Shown here: one piece after another, positions 35,276 through 44,458 of the stretch
Layout of the letters: each line of letters begins with the position of its first letter
Position numbering within the stretch: position 1 is the first letter of the stretch
Origin: Lysobacteraceae bacterium
Lineage (GTDB): Bacteria; Pseudomonadota; Gammaproteobacteria; Nitrococcales; AK92
Assembly (NCBI GenBank): GCA_012523465.1
Contig: JAAYIK010000028.1
Location: 234,551-298,550, forward strand
Length of the DNA: 64,000 nucleotides
Direction: 5' to 3'
Translations under genes and position numbers: made by a program
The notes under the pieces: generated by a model
The model's database searches: none
Told to the model about the DNA's origin: nothing
The model's input: the letters and a program-made list of their open reading frames with translations, nothing else

Positions 35276-36136
35276 ATGCCGCTGGACGATACCTGGTTCA
35301 CTGAATCTTTGGAAAGCCAAGGGTCAGCGTTCTCGCTGAAGATCGCGCGCAAGCTGCACGAAGAGCAGTCGCCGTTCCAGCGCATCGAAGTCTACGAGAC
35401 CACCCACTGGGGGCGGCTGCTGGTGCTCGACGGCGCGGTGATGCTCACCCAGCGCGACAATTTTACCTACCACGAGATGATGGCCCATCCGGTGCTGTTC
35501 ACCCACCCGAACCCCAGGGATGTGCTCATCATCGGCGGCGGCGACTGCGGCATGCTGCGCGAGGTGCTCAAGCACGACAGCGTGCGGCGGGCCGTGCAAG
35601 TCGACATCGACGAGCGCGTCACCCGGGTGGCCGAGCAGTTCTTCCCCGAGCTGACCGAGGGCATCAAGGACCCCCGCGCCCAGCTGCTGTTTGAAGACGG
35701 CCTGCGCTATCTCAAGGAAGCGCCCGCCGCCTCCTTTGACGTCATCATCGTCGACAGCACCGACCCGGTGGGACCCGCCGCCGGACTGTTCGGGCCCGAG
35801 TTCATGCGGGACGCCTACCGCGCCCTGCGCCTGGACGGCCTCATCGTGCAGCAGAGCGAATCCCCCATCCTGCACCTGGACACCATTCTCACGGAGCTCT
35901 ACGCGGTGATGCGCGACGCCGGCTTCGCCAAGGTGGTGACGCTGACCTACCCGGTCGTGGGCTACCCCAGCGGCTGGTGGTCGGCCACCATGGCCAGCAA
36001 GGGCGCCGACCTGACCAAGTTCCGGGAGCAGGATGCGCTCAACAAGCGGTTCGAAACCCATTACTACAATGCCGCCATCCATCGTGGCGCCCTGGCGGTC
36101 CCGGAGTTCTGCAAGAAGCTCTTTACCGACCAGTAG
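35276..36136 (+). CDS. speE: spermidine synthase (polyamine aminopropyltransferase)
   Basis: A 286-residue enzyme that transfers an aminopropyl group from decarboxylated SAM to putrescine. Family motifs are WFTESLESQGSAFSLKI, the YHEMMAHPVLFTHP block, the dcSAM loop LIIGGGDCGMLREVLKH, and IIVDSTDPVGPAAGLFG. The second glycine of the usual GGGDGG is a cysteine and the following acidic position is Asp (VDIDERV) where Glu is common. The start at 35276 is preferred to the adjacent ATG at 35273 because AGGAGG (35265-35270) is too close to the latter. SpeA lies divergently; speB and speD are not in the window. Confidence 0.93.
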   Translation: MPLDDTWFTESLESQGSAFSLKIARKLHEEQSPFQRIEVYETTHWGRLLVLDGAVMLTQRDNFTYHEMMAHPVLFTHPNPRDVLIIGGGDCGMLREVLKHDSVRRAVQVDIDERVTRVAEQFFPELTEGIKDPRAQLLFEDGLRYLKEAPAASFDVIIVDSTDPVGPAAGLFGPEFMRDAYRALRLDGLIVQQSESPILHLDTILTELYAVMRDAGFAKVVTLTYPVVGYPSGWWSATMASKGADLTKFREQDALNKRFETHYYNAAIHRGALAVPEFCKKLFTDQ

Positions 36137-36186
36137 CGGCCGCGCGGCTGCAGATCGGCCGCCATGCTCTATCCTGGAGAAAGAAA

Positions 36187-36211
36187 GGACGCGCCTGCCC
36201 GGCGCGTCCTC
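36187..36211. terminator. 10-bp stem-loop between speE and the MFS gene
   Basis: AGGACGCGCC and GGCGCGTCCT pair perfectly around TGCCC. A GAAAGAAA run lies on the 5' side, so the T-rich tract of an intrinsic terminator is on the minus strand, although both flanking genes are on the plus strand. It may terminate antisense transcription or mark the end of speE mRNA. Confidence 0.4.
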
Positions 36212-36241
36212 ACAGGAGCGGAGGAAGAGCGGATTGGGAGC

Positions 36242-37441
36242 ATGAGCAAATCCAACGGGCGCAGCCCCAGCATGCCCGCCATGGTGCTGGCGGGCATGCT
36301 GGTCGCACTGGTGGTGATCGTCTTCGGCCGCCTGGCATACGGCCTCATCCTGCCATCTATGCGAGCCGACCTGGCGCTCAGCTACCGCCAGGCCGGCACG
36401 CTGGGAACGGTCACGGCGCTGGGCTACCTGCTGCTGGTGCTGGTCGGCGGGCTGGCGGCCAGCCGCTGGGGGCCGCGCCAAGCCGTCCTGCTCGGCCTGC
36501 TGGCGCTGACCAGCGGCTTCACCGGCCTGGCGCTGGCCAGCCACTACTGGCTCCTAGTGGCCCTGATGGCGTTGCTCGGACTGGGCACCGCCTTCAGCTT
36601 CGCCCCCATGGTCTCCCTGCTGGCCACCTGGTATCCGCAGCAGCGCGGGCTGGTTATCGGCTGCATGAGCGCGGGCATCGGCGCCGGCATGTTCCTGACC
36701 GGGCTGTTCCTGCCGTGGCTGTACGGCCTGTTCGGCAACCTGGGCTGGCGCATCGCCTGGGCCAGCTTCGCCGCCGTAGCGTTCGCCGCCGGGGTGCTGG
36801 TGCTGCTGGTGGTACGCGATCCGCCTGCGAGCGGCACCGCCGGGCGGCTGCCCGCCGCCGACAAGTGGCTGATCTACCGCAACCCGCGGGTGCTGACGGT
36901 AGCGCTGGTGTACGGCATCATTGGCCTGACCTACATCGTCCAAGTCATCTTCATGTTCAGCTTCATGGTGGAATCCGGCCACAGCGAGGCGACCGCGGGC
37001 TGGATGATGGCCATGATGGGCCTGTTGTCGGTGTTCAGCGGACCGCTCTGGGGATCGTTGTCGGACGCCTGGGGTCGCGGCAACGCCTTGAGCTGCGCCA
37101 TGGCGCTGGTCATGGCGGCCATGGCCCTGCCGCTGTTCAGCCAAGGCCTGGCGACCTTCTTCGCCCATTTCTTCTTCATGGGCTGTGCGGTCAACGGCAT
37201 GTTCACCATGATCCAGGCCGCCAGCACCGACCAGGTGGCGCCGCGCTACATTCCCATCGCCTTTAGCTTCGTGACCCTGTTCTTCGCCGGCGGCCAGTTC
37301 ATCGGCCCGGCGATAGCCGGCTGGCTGATCGAGCTTAGCGGCTTCCGCCTGGCCATCGTCTTCACCTGCCTATGGCTGCTGGTGGGGCTTTATCTCACCC
37401 AGCGCATCCGCCGCTTCCCGCCCACCCTGGCGATCGAATGA
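36242..37441 (+). CDS. MFS transporter
   Basis: A 399-residue inner-membrane protein with twelve predicted helices. Features include RLAYGLILPSMRADLALSYRQAGTLGTVTALGYLLL in the first repeat, the loop 2-3 motif GLAASRWGPRQAVLLG, a central cytoplasmic loop (PPASGTAGRLPAADKWLIYR) and the loop 8-9 motif GSLSDAWGRGNALSCAM. It resembles YbfB/YjiJ-type permeases of unknown substrate. The ATG at 36242 is preferred to 36164 as it starts just before the first helix with GGGAG upstream. It is 105 bp after speE, separated by a hairpin. Confidence 0.85.
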   Translation: MSKSNGRSPSMPAMVLAGMLVALVVIVFGRLAYGLILPSMRADLALSYRQAGTLGTVTALGYLLLVLVGGLAASRWGPRQAVLLGLLALTSGFTGLALASHYWLLVALMALLGLGTAFSFAPMVSLLATWYPQQRGLVIGCMSAGIGAGMFLTGLFLPWLYGLFGNLGWRIAWASFAAVAFAAGVLVLLVVRDPPASGTAGRLPAADKWLIYRNPRVLTVALVYGIIGLTYIVQVIFMFSFMVESGHSEATAGWMMAMMGLLSVFSGPLWGSLSDAWGRGNALSCAMALVMAAMALPLFSQGLATFFAHFFFMGCAVNGMFTMIQAASTDQVAPRYIPIAFSFVTLFFAGGQFIGPAIAGWLIELSGFRLAIVFTCLWLLVGLYLTQRIRRFPPTLAIE

Positions 37442-37828
37442 GCATCGGATGGAGCGCGATTCAAGCGCCTTCCTCCTGACACGGTGCCGCTGGGCTTGCC
37501 ATCGGCACCTTCATTTCGTGAATTAGAACAACCTTCAATAGCATTCCAATATATCCAAAATCCTTGTCCATTTTATGCCCATCTAGCAACGACCCCAGGC
37601 ATGTAACGCCGGCCTTGAGGGCCTGTCGCTATTCCCGTTTTCGTCAAGGACCTGCCCGCGCCGCTTCAGAAAGCGACCAGACCGAAGCCCCGGTTTCATA
37701 TTTCCTGGACTGCCGTTCAGCACGAGCGGCGCACTCGTTTCGCCATACGGAAAATTGCCTTTTTTGGTCTATGCTGCATTTGAGAGGGAAGTGCAGCCAT
37801 TTTCGAAAAGGATTACAAAGAGGGCGTT
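37442..37828. other. 387-bp gap before the liv-type operon
   Basis: The gap holds the MFS terminator, an AT-rich stretch (37515-37575) and the upstream region of the ABC transporter operon. TATGCT (37768-37773) is a possible -10 but no good -35 at 17 bp is seen. No gene is recognised. Confidence 0.4.
37483..37517 (+). terminator. probable terminator after the MFS gene
   Basis: GGTGCCG (37483-37489) and CGGCACC (37503-37509) form a 7-bp stem followed by TTCATTT. The position, 42 bp past the MFS stop, suits transcription termination. Confidence 0.4.
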
Positions 37829-38698
37829 TTGGATCTCAGCCAATTGCTGTTCACCGGCGTTGCCCAGGGCTGCATTTATGGCTTGATCGCACTGGGTTTC
37901 GTGCTGATCTACAAAGCCACCGAAATGGTGAATTTCGCCCAGGGCGATCTGATGATGATAGGCGCCTTCGTCGCCTTTACCCTCATCGCCGGGCTGGGCC
38001 TGCCGTATTGGCTGGGCTTGCTGGGTGCGGTACTGGTACTGGCCGCCGCCGGCTATTTGCTGGACGTCGTGCTGCTGCGGCCGCTCAGCGGCCAGCCGGC
38101 TTTCGCCGTGGTCATCCTGACCATCAGCCTCGGTTTCGTGCTGCGGGCGGTCGCCGGCGTGGTCTGGGGACACAATCCGGTGTCCTTCGCGACTCCCTTC
38201 TCCGGCAAGCTGCTGACGGTCGGCCCGGCCATGATCGCCCAGGAAAACGTCGCCATCATCTTCGGCACCCTCCTGCTGTGCGGGCTGCTCTATCTGTTCT
38301 TCCGCCATACCCGCGTCGGCGTGGCTATGCAGGCCGTCGCGCAAAACCAGCTAGCGGCCTACTACATGGGCATCCCGGTCAAGCGACTGTCGTCGACCAT
38401 CTGGGCCATCTCGGCTGCCGTGGCAGCGGTCGCCGGCGTGCTGATGGCGCCGGTAGCGCTGATCGAGCCACAGATGGGTTTCCTCGGCATCAAGGCCTTC
38501 GCTGCGGCGGTCATCGGCGGCTTCGGAAGCTTGCCAGGTGCGCTGCTGGGCGGGCTCATCGTCGGACTCGGCGAGCAGTTCGCCGGCGCCTGGCTGGGGC
38601 AGGGCTTCAAGGAGGCGACAGCCTACCTGCTCATGCTGACCGTGCTGGTGATGCGCCCCGGAGGCCTGTTGGCCCAGGTTCGGCGCAAGAAGGTGTAG
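37829..38698 (+). CDS. livH: branched-chain amino acid-type ABC transporter permease (LivH)
   Basis: A 289-residue inner-membrane permease with about eight helices. It matches LivH: GVAQGCIYGLIALGFVLIYKATEMVNFAQGDLMMIGAFVAF and FFRHTRVGVAMQAVAQNQLAAYYMGIPVKR, then FAAAVIGGFGSLPGALLGGLIVGLGE. It starts with TTG after AGAGGG, which is unusual for a housekeeping-like gene and may lower its expression. It opens a livHMGF operon. The substrate could be amino acids or, given the acyl-CoA ligase in the operon, an organic acid. Confidence 0.92.
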   Translation: MDLSQLLFTGVAQGCIYGLIALGFVLIYKATEMVNFAQGDLMMIGAFVAFTLIAGLGLPYWLGLLGAVLVLAAAGYLLDVVLLRPLSGQPAFAVVILTISLGFVLRAVAGVVWGHNPVSFATPFSGKLLTVGPAMIAQENVAIIFGTLLLCGLLYLFFRHTRVGVAMQAVAQNQLAAYYMGIPVKRLSSTIWAISAAVAAVAGVLMAPVALIEPQMGFLGIKAFAAAVIGGFGSLPGALLGGLIVGLGEQFAGAWLGQGFKEATAYLLMLTVLVMRPGGLLAQVRRKKV

Positions 38699-38701
38699 CC
38701 C

Positions 38702-39766
38702 ATGCGAGTCGTCTTCAAAACCTCCTATGACCAGGACATACGGCTGTTTCGGCATGGCGGCGACGTTTTCTGGTACGGCCTGCTGCTGCTCGCTCCACTG
38801 CTGCTGGACACGTTCTATCTCGGCGAGCTGTCGCTGATCTGCATCTACGCCATTGCCGGGCTGGGGCTGATGCTGCTGGTCGGCTACACTGGCCTGGTAA
38901 GCCTGGGGCATGCGGCCTTTCTCGCCATCGGCGCCTATGCCCATGCCTATTTGATCGGCCTCGGCTGGCCTTTCCTGCTGGCGCTGTCCGTGGCCACCCT
39001 GATCTCGGCCACCGCCGGGCTGCTGATCGCCCTGCCGACCTCGCGCATGACCGGCATCTATCTGGCCATCGCCACCCTGGCCTTCGCCATCATCGTTGAA
39101 CAGCTGGCGATCAACCTCCGGCCTATTACCGGCGGCTTCCAGGGCATGGCGGTAGACCATCCAGTGCTGTTCGGCGTCACGCTCAGCGAGCCCTGGCAGT
39201 TCTACTACCTCTGCCTGGCAGTGCTCATCCTGGTCCTGCTCGGATGCGCCAACCTGTTGCGGGCGCCGACCGGCCGCGCCTTGATGGCCATCCGCGATTC
39301 CGAAATCTCGGCGCAGAGCATGGGCATCCCGCTGGCGCACTACAAGGCGATCGCCTTCGCCCTGTCGGCCGGCATCACCGGCCTGGCCGGTGGCCTGTTT
39401 GCCCACAAGATCAGCTATCTGGCCCCGGATGCCTTCAACATTATTCTTTCCGTGCAACTGCTGCTGATGGTGGTGGTCGGCGGGCTAGGCTCGCTGCATG
39501 GTGCAATTTACGGCGCCATGTTCATCGGCTTCCTGCCGCAGGCGCTGGCCCTGCTGCGCGACCACCTGCCGTCCGGGGTCGCCAGCACCCCCGGCCTGGA
39601 GGCGGGCATCTTCGGGCTGATCCTGATGCTGTTCATCATCTTCGAGCCGCAGGGCCTGTACGGCCGCTGGCGCAAGGTCAAGCTGTACTTCGATCTCTTC
39701 CCGCTTTACCGCAAGGCGACCTTCAGGCGGCAGAAGGCCTTCCTCAAGACGGAGCGTCTGCAATGA
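38702..39766 (+). CDS. livM: branched-chain amino acid-type ABC transporter permease (LivM)
   Basis: A 354-residue permease of the LivM group: LICIYAIAGLGLMLLVGYTGLVSLGHAAFLAIGAYAHAYL, RAPTGRALMAIRDSEISAQSMGIPLAHYKAIAFALSAGITGLAGGLFAH and VGGLGSLHGAIYGAMFIGFLPQAL. A basic C-terminal tail of about 30 residues (KATFRRQKAFLKTERLQ) extends into the cytoplasm. It lies 3 bp after livH and its stop overlaps the livG start (ATGA). Confidence 0.92.
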   Translation: MRVVFKTSYDQDIRLFRHGGDVFWYGLLLLAPLLLDTFYLGELSLICIYAIAGLGLMLLVGYTGLVSLGHAAFLAIGAYAHAYLIGLGWPFLLALSVATLISATAGLLIALPTSRMTGIYLAIATLAFAIIVEQLAINLRPITGGFQGMAVDHPVLFGVTLSEPWQFYYLCLAVLILVLLGCANLLRAPTGRALMAIRDSEISAQSMGIPLAHYKAIAFALSAGITGLAGGLFAHKISYLAPDAFNIILSVQLLLMVVVGGLGSLHGAIYGAMFIGFLPQALALLRDHLPSGVASTPGLEAGIFGLILMLFIIFEPQGLYGRWRKVKLYFDLFPLYRKATFRRQKAFLKTERLQ

Positions 39767-40542
39767 GCGTGCAGCCCTTGCTGGTAGCCGACCGGCTGAG
39801 CGTGCGCTTCGGCGGCATCACCGCCGTCGATGGGGTAAGCTTCAGCGTGCTGCCGGGCGAGATCTTCACCATCGTCGGCCCCAACGGCGCCGGCAAGACC
39901 ACAATCTTCAATCTGATTAGCCGCCTCTACGAGCCGACCAGCGGCCGGCTATTTTTCAACGGCCGGGACATCACCCGCATCCCACCGCACCGTGTCGCCA
40001 CGCTCGGCATCGCCCGTACCTTCCAGAACATCGAGTTGTTCGAGCATGCCACCGTGCTGCAGAACCTGCTGGTCGGGCGGCACGTCCACAAGCGCAGCAA
40101 CCTGTTCGCCGAGCTGCTGTTCCTGCCGTCGGTGCGGCATGCCGAGCGGCAGCATCGGCTGCGGGTCGAGGAGGTGATCGATTTGCTCGACCTGCAACAC
40201 TACCGCGACCAGCTCGTCGCCAGCCTGCCCTACGGAGTGCGCAAGCTAGTCGAGTTGGCACGCGCGCTCTGCACCGAACCCAGGCTACTGCTGCTGGACG
40301 AGCCGGCTTCCGGCCTCAATGTCGAGGAGACGGAAGACATGGCGTTCTGGATCGAAGACATCCAGAAGGAACTGGGCATCACCATCATCATGGTGGAGCA
40401 TGACATGAGCCTGGTATCGCAGGTCTCGAGCCGGGTGCTGGCACTAGCAGACGGCCGGGTGCTGGCGCTGGGCAACGCCCGGGAGGTACAGGCCAATCCG
40501 GCGGTGGTGCAGGCCTATCTGGGGAGCGACGTCGATGGGTGA
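39763..40542 (+). CDS. livG: ABC transporter ATP-binding protein (LivG)
   Basis: A 259-residue ATPase with Walker A GPNGAGKTT, a LivG-type long insertion after Walker A (HVHKRSNLFAELLFLPSVRHAERQHRLR), signature PYGVRKLVELARAL (a PYG variant of LSGGQ, normal for LivG), and Walker B LLLLDEPASGLN. It powers uptake with LivF and the two permeases. The start is the ATGA overlap with livM. Confidence 0.93.
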   Translation: MSVQPLLVADRLSVRFGGITAVDGVSFSVLPGEIFTIVGPNGAGKTTIFNLISRLYEPTSGRLFFNGRDITRIPPHRVATLGIARTFQNIELFEHATVLQNLLVGRHVHKRSNLFAELLFLPSVRHAERQHRLRVEEVIDLLDLQHYRDQLVASLPYGVRKLVELARALCTEPRLLLLDEPASGLNVEETEDMAFWIEDIQKELGITIIMVEHDMSLVSQVSSRVLALADGRVLALGNAREVQANPAVVQAYLGSDVDG

Positions 40543-41308
40543 GCCGCTGCTCAGCGTCCGCAACATCGAGACTTACTACGGCCCGGTCATGGCCATCCGC
40601 GGCGTCAGCCTGGACGTCCATCCGGGCAGCATCGTCACCATCCTGGGCGGCAACGGCGCCGGCAAGACCACCATACTCAAGACCATCTCCGGCGCCATCG
40701 ATCCGCAGAAGGGCTCCGTCCGCTTCCTTGGCCGCGAGATCAGCCGCCGCGATCCGGACTGGGTAGCCCGCCAGGGCATCGCCCATGTGCCCGAAGGGCG
40801 CGAGGTGTTCCCCTTTCTCACCGTGCGCGAGAACCTCGCGCTTGGTGCCTATTGCCGCCGCGACCGGACCGGCATCCGCCACGACCTGGAGCTGGTGTAC
40901 GAGTATTTCCCCATGCTGCGAGAGCGCGCCGACCAGCAGGCCGCCTATCTTTCCGGCGGTCAGCAGCAAATGCTGGCGATAGGCCGCGCGCTGATGGCCA
41001 GGCCGCAGCTGATGTTGCTGGATGAGCCCAGCCTCGGGCTGGCACCGCGGCTGGTGCGGGAGATCTTCGCCATCATCGTCCGGCTCAACCGCGAACAAGG
41101 CGTCAGCATGCTGCTGGTGGAACAGAATGCGCGCATGGGGCTGCAAGCCGGCCAGTATGGCTACGTGCTGGAAGTCGGCCGCATCGTCATGGAAGACACC
41201 TGCGAGCGGCTGCTGCAAAGCGAGGACGTGCGCGAGTTCTACCTCGGCATCAAGGACCGCGGCATACGAGGGCAGCGCCGCTGGAAGCGGCGCAAGACCT
41301 GGCGCTAG
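40535..41308 (+). CDS. livF: ABC transporter ATP-binding protein (LivF)
   Basis: A 257-residue ATPase: Walker A GGNGAGKTT, HVPEGREVFPFLTVRENLALGAY, signature LSGGQQQMLAIGRALM and Walker B LMLLDEPSLGLAP, all as in LivF. The C-terminus carries a short basic tail (RGQRRWKRRKTWR) not usual in LivF. It overlaps livG by 8 bp and is followed after 11 bp by the acyl-CoA ligase, so they are cotranscribed. Confidence 0.93.
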   Translation: MGEPLLSVRNIETYYGPVMAIRGVSLDVHPGSIVTILGGNGAGKTTILKTISGAIDPQKGSVRFLGREISRRDPDWVARQGIAHVPEGREVFPFLTVRENLALGAYCRRDRTGIRHDLELVYEYFPMLRERADQQAAYLSGGQQQMLAIGRALMARPQLMLLDEPSLGLAPRLVREIFAIIVRLNREQGVSMLLVEQNARMGLQAGQYGYVLEVGRIVMEDTCERLLQSEDVREFYLGIKDRGIRGQRRWKRRKTWR

Positions 41309-41319
41309 GAGCGGCGTGA

Positions 41320-43178
41320 ATGAGCATGGGCAGCGCAACCAACCCCCTACCGGCAGGCACCCCCACCCGGCCCCTGCTGGAGCGCTTCGAGATCGCCGGC
41401 TGCGATACGCTGCCCAAGCTATTCTGGCAAAGGGTCAGCGAGTTCGGCGCCAAGACCGCCATGCGCGAGAAGCACCTGGGGATCTGGCGCGCGATCAGCT
41501 GGCGCGAGTACGGGGAAAACGCCCGGGCGGTGGGCCTGGGGCTGGTCGCCCTCGGCCTGCGGCGCGGCGACGTGATCTCCGTGATGTCGGAGAACAGCAA
41601 GGAGTGGCTGTATACCGACCTTGGCGTCCAGTGCGCCGGCGGCATCACCAGCGGCATCTATCCCACCGACTCGGCGCGCCAGCTGGCCTACCTGGTCAAC
41701 GACTCCGCCAGCCGCTTCCTGTTCGTGGAGGACGAGGAGCAGCTCGACAAGTACCTGGAGCTACGGGCGCAGATGCCGACCGTCGAGAAGGTGATTGTCT
41801 ACGACCTGGAAGGCTTGCGTGACTTCCGCGACCCCCAGGTGATCAGCTTCGATCGGCTCCGCGCGCTTGGCGAGGCGCTGCGCCTCGAGCAACCGCAGCT
41901 GTGGGAGCTTTTGATCGCGCAAAGCCAGCCGGACGACGTCGCCATGCTGATATACACCTCCGGCACCACCGGCCCACCCAAGGGAGCGATGATCAGCCAG
42001 CACAATTGCCTGGCGCAGATGGTCATCCTCCAGCGGCAGCTGCCCACCTTCGCCCGCGACGAGCAGCTGTCCTTCCTGCCGCTCTGCCACATCGCCGAAC
42101 GCTCCTTCTCCGTGCTCTGGCCGCTGGCGACCGGCTCCACCATCAACTTCGCCGAGAGCCTGGAGACCGTGCCGGAAAACATCCGCGAAGTCTCACCCAC
42201 CGTCTTCTTCGCTGTGCCGCGCATCTGGGAGAAGTTCTATTCCAGCATCACGCTACGGATGAAAGACGCCACCCGCTTCGGCCAGTGGGCGTATCGGACG
42301 GCGCTCGCAGCGGGCTATCGGCTGGCCGACCGCCGCTTGCGAGGGCAGGCCATTTCCCCGTTGCTGCGCCTACAGTGGCTGCTGTCGGACTGGACGGTGT
42401 TCCGCAACGTCCGCCGCATGCTCGGGCTCGACCGAGTACGCTTCGCCGTCACCGGCGCCGCGCCCATCTCACCCGATCTGATCCGCTGGTTCATGGCGCT
42501 GGGGATCGAGATGTACGAGCTGTACGGTCAGACCGAGACCACTGGCGCGGCCATATGAAGCTGGGCAGCGCCGGCCAGGTCGTGGACGGCATGGAGCTCA
42601 AGCTCTCCGAGGCAGGCGAAGTGCTGGTGCGCGGGCCAATGGTCTTCCGCGGCTATCTGAACCAGCCGGACAAGACCCGGGAAACCCTGGCCCCCGACGG
42701 CTGGCTGCACACCGGCGACGTCGGTCGCCTGGAAGAGGACGGCTTCCTGTACCTCACCGACCGCATGAAGGACATCATCATCACCGCCGGCGGCAAGAAC
42801 ATCACCCCCAGCGAGATCGAGAATCAGCTCAAGTTCTCGCCCTACATCAGCGATGCCGTGGTGATCGGCGACCGTCGGCCGTACCTGACCTGCCTGGTGA
42901 TGATCGACCAGGAAAACGTCGAGAAATTCGCCCAGGACAACAACATCCCCTTCACCAACTACGCCAGCCTGTGCCGCTCACCAGAGGTGCAGGCGCTGAT
43001 CTGGCAGGAGATCGAGAAGGTCAATCGCGACTTTGCCCGGGTGGAGACCATCAAGCGCTTTCGCCTGATCGAGCAGCAACTGACCGCCGAGGACGAGGAG
43101 CTGACGCCGACCATGAAGCTCAAGCGCAAGTACGTCAACGAGAAATACAAGGACCTGATCGAGAGCATGTACAGCTAG
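41320..43178 (+). pseudogene. AMP-dependent long-chain acyl-CoA synthetase-like ligase, frameshifted
   Basis: The first frame (41320-42558) holds the N-terminal domain with the P-loop motif LIYTSGTTGPPKGAMISQHN and the motif ELYGQTETTGAA. It then reaches a stop at 42556. The C-terminal domain continues in another frame from about 42555 (KLGSAGQVVDGMELKLSEAGEVLVRG, HTGDVGRLEEDGFLYLTDRMKDIIITAGGKNITPSEIE) to 43178. The junction also lacks about eight residues that normally lie between the TETTG motif and the conserved glycine motif, so this looks like a small deletion that is not a multiple of three. The enzyme would activate a carboxylic acid to its CoA ester. It lies inside a liv-type operon between livF and livK, suggesting the transporter brings in an acid that this ligase activates. 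Confidence 0.85.
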
Positions 43179-43228
43179 CGCGGTCCGCGCCGGGCCGGCA
43201 GCCAAAGACAAGGAAGGAGGAGAACGCC

Positions 43229-44389
43229 ATGCACCGCAAATTCACCGCTTTTGCGCTGGCAGCCGCGCTTGCCGGCAGCACCCAGGCCGCACCGAAGGGC
43301 GTCAGCAGGGACGAGGTCGTGTTCGGCATCCATACCGCGCTGTCCGGCCCGGTCGCCAGCTGGGGCGTGGGCTCAGTCAACGGCATCCGGATGCGCTTCG
43401 ACGAGGTCAACCAAAACGGTGGCGTGCACGGCCGCCGGCTCAGGCTGGTGGTGGAAGACAACCAGTATCAGGTGCCGCTGGCGGTACAGGCCGCCAACAA
43501 GCTGATCAACCGCGACCGCATCTTCGCCATGCTGGGCGCCTTGGGCACGCCGATGAACAACGCCGTGCTGCCGCGCATGTTCGAGAAAAACATTCCCAAC
43601 CTGTTCCCCTACACGGCGGCCCGTGCCATGTCGCACCCGCTGCATCCGCTCAAGTTTGCCGCCACCTCGACCTACTATGACCAGAACCGGGTCGGCGTGC
43701 GCTTCGCGGTGGAGGAACTGGGCGCCAGGAAAATCTGCATGATGACCCAGGACAGCGACTTCGGGGAAGAAACCGTCGAGGCCGTGCGCGACCAGCTCCA
43801 GGCCATGAACATGCGCCTCACCGCGGAGACGCGCCACAAACCCACCGACACTGATTTCGTCGGCGCCCTCTCCACCCTGCGCAGCGCCGGCTGCGAGGCC
43901 ATCATCCTCGGCACCATCCTGCGCGACACCATACTCATCAGCGGCACCGCCAAGCGCATAGGCTGGAACGTGCCCCTGATCGGTAACATCGCCTCCTACG
44001 ACCGCGTGGTATCGGAAGCGCAGGGCGGCGCCACCGAGGGCTACTATGCGGTGACCAGCTTCAACCTGGTGTACGAGGACACCGCCGAAGGCGAAGCCAA
44101 GGCCTGGCTGCAGCGCTACCGCCAGCTCCATGGCAGCGAGCCGCCGGCCTCGGCCCAGCTCGGCTACATCTACGCCGACATCGTGGTCATGGCGCTGGAG
44201 CAGACCGGTCCCGAGCTGACTGTGGAAAGCTTCCTCGCAGGCCTGGAGCAAATCAGCGAGTACCGGGACATCTTCGGCGGACCGGTCATCTCCTTCGGCC
44301 AGGAAAAGCACATCGGCACCAACGAAGCCCTGGTCAGCCAGGTCAGAAACGGCCGCTGGAATCCGGTGACCGGCTCGATGCGGTACTGA
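43229..44389 (+). CDS. ABC transporter substrate-binding protein (LivK-like, Peripla_BP_6)
   Basis: A 386-residue periplasmic protein. Residues 1-20 are a signal peptide (KFTAFALAAALAGSTQAA). The mature part is a type I periplasmic-binding fold: VVFGIHTALSGPVASWGVGSVNGIRMRFDEVNQNGGVHGRRLRLVVEDNQ, then IFAMLGALGTPMNNAVLPRM and IPNLFPYTAARAMSHPLHPLKFA. It is the capture protein for the livHMGF transporter, placed after the ligase instead of first as usual. GGAGG lies upstream and an imperfect GC hairpin (43178-43190) follows the ligase stop. The ligand is unknown. Confidence 0.9.
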   Translation: MHRKFTAFALAAALAGSTQAAPKGVSRDEVVFGIHTALSGPVASWGVGSVNGIRMRFDEVNQNGGVHGRRLRLVVEDNQYQVPLAVQAANKLINRDRIFAMLGALGTPMNNAVLPRMFEKNIPNLFPYTAARAMSHPLHPLKFAATSTYYDQNRVGVRFAVEELGARKICMMTQDSDFGEETVEAVRDQLQAMNMRLTAETRHKPTDTDFVGALSTLRSAGCEAIILGTILRDTILISGTAKRIGWNVPLIGNIASYDRVVSEAQGGATEGYYAVTSFNLVYEDTAEGEAKAWLQRYRQLHGSEPPASAQLGYIYADIVVMALEQTGPELTVESFLAGLEQISEYRDIFGGPVISFGQEKHIGTNEALVSQVRNGRWNPVTGSMRY

Positions 44390-44458
44390 TTGCGGTAGAC
44401 TGGATCGCGCGCCGCCCGCCGCGGCGCACCTCTATTACCTCCCGACGAGGGAATAAGC

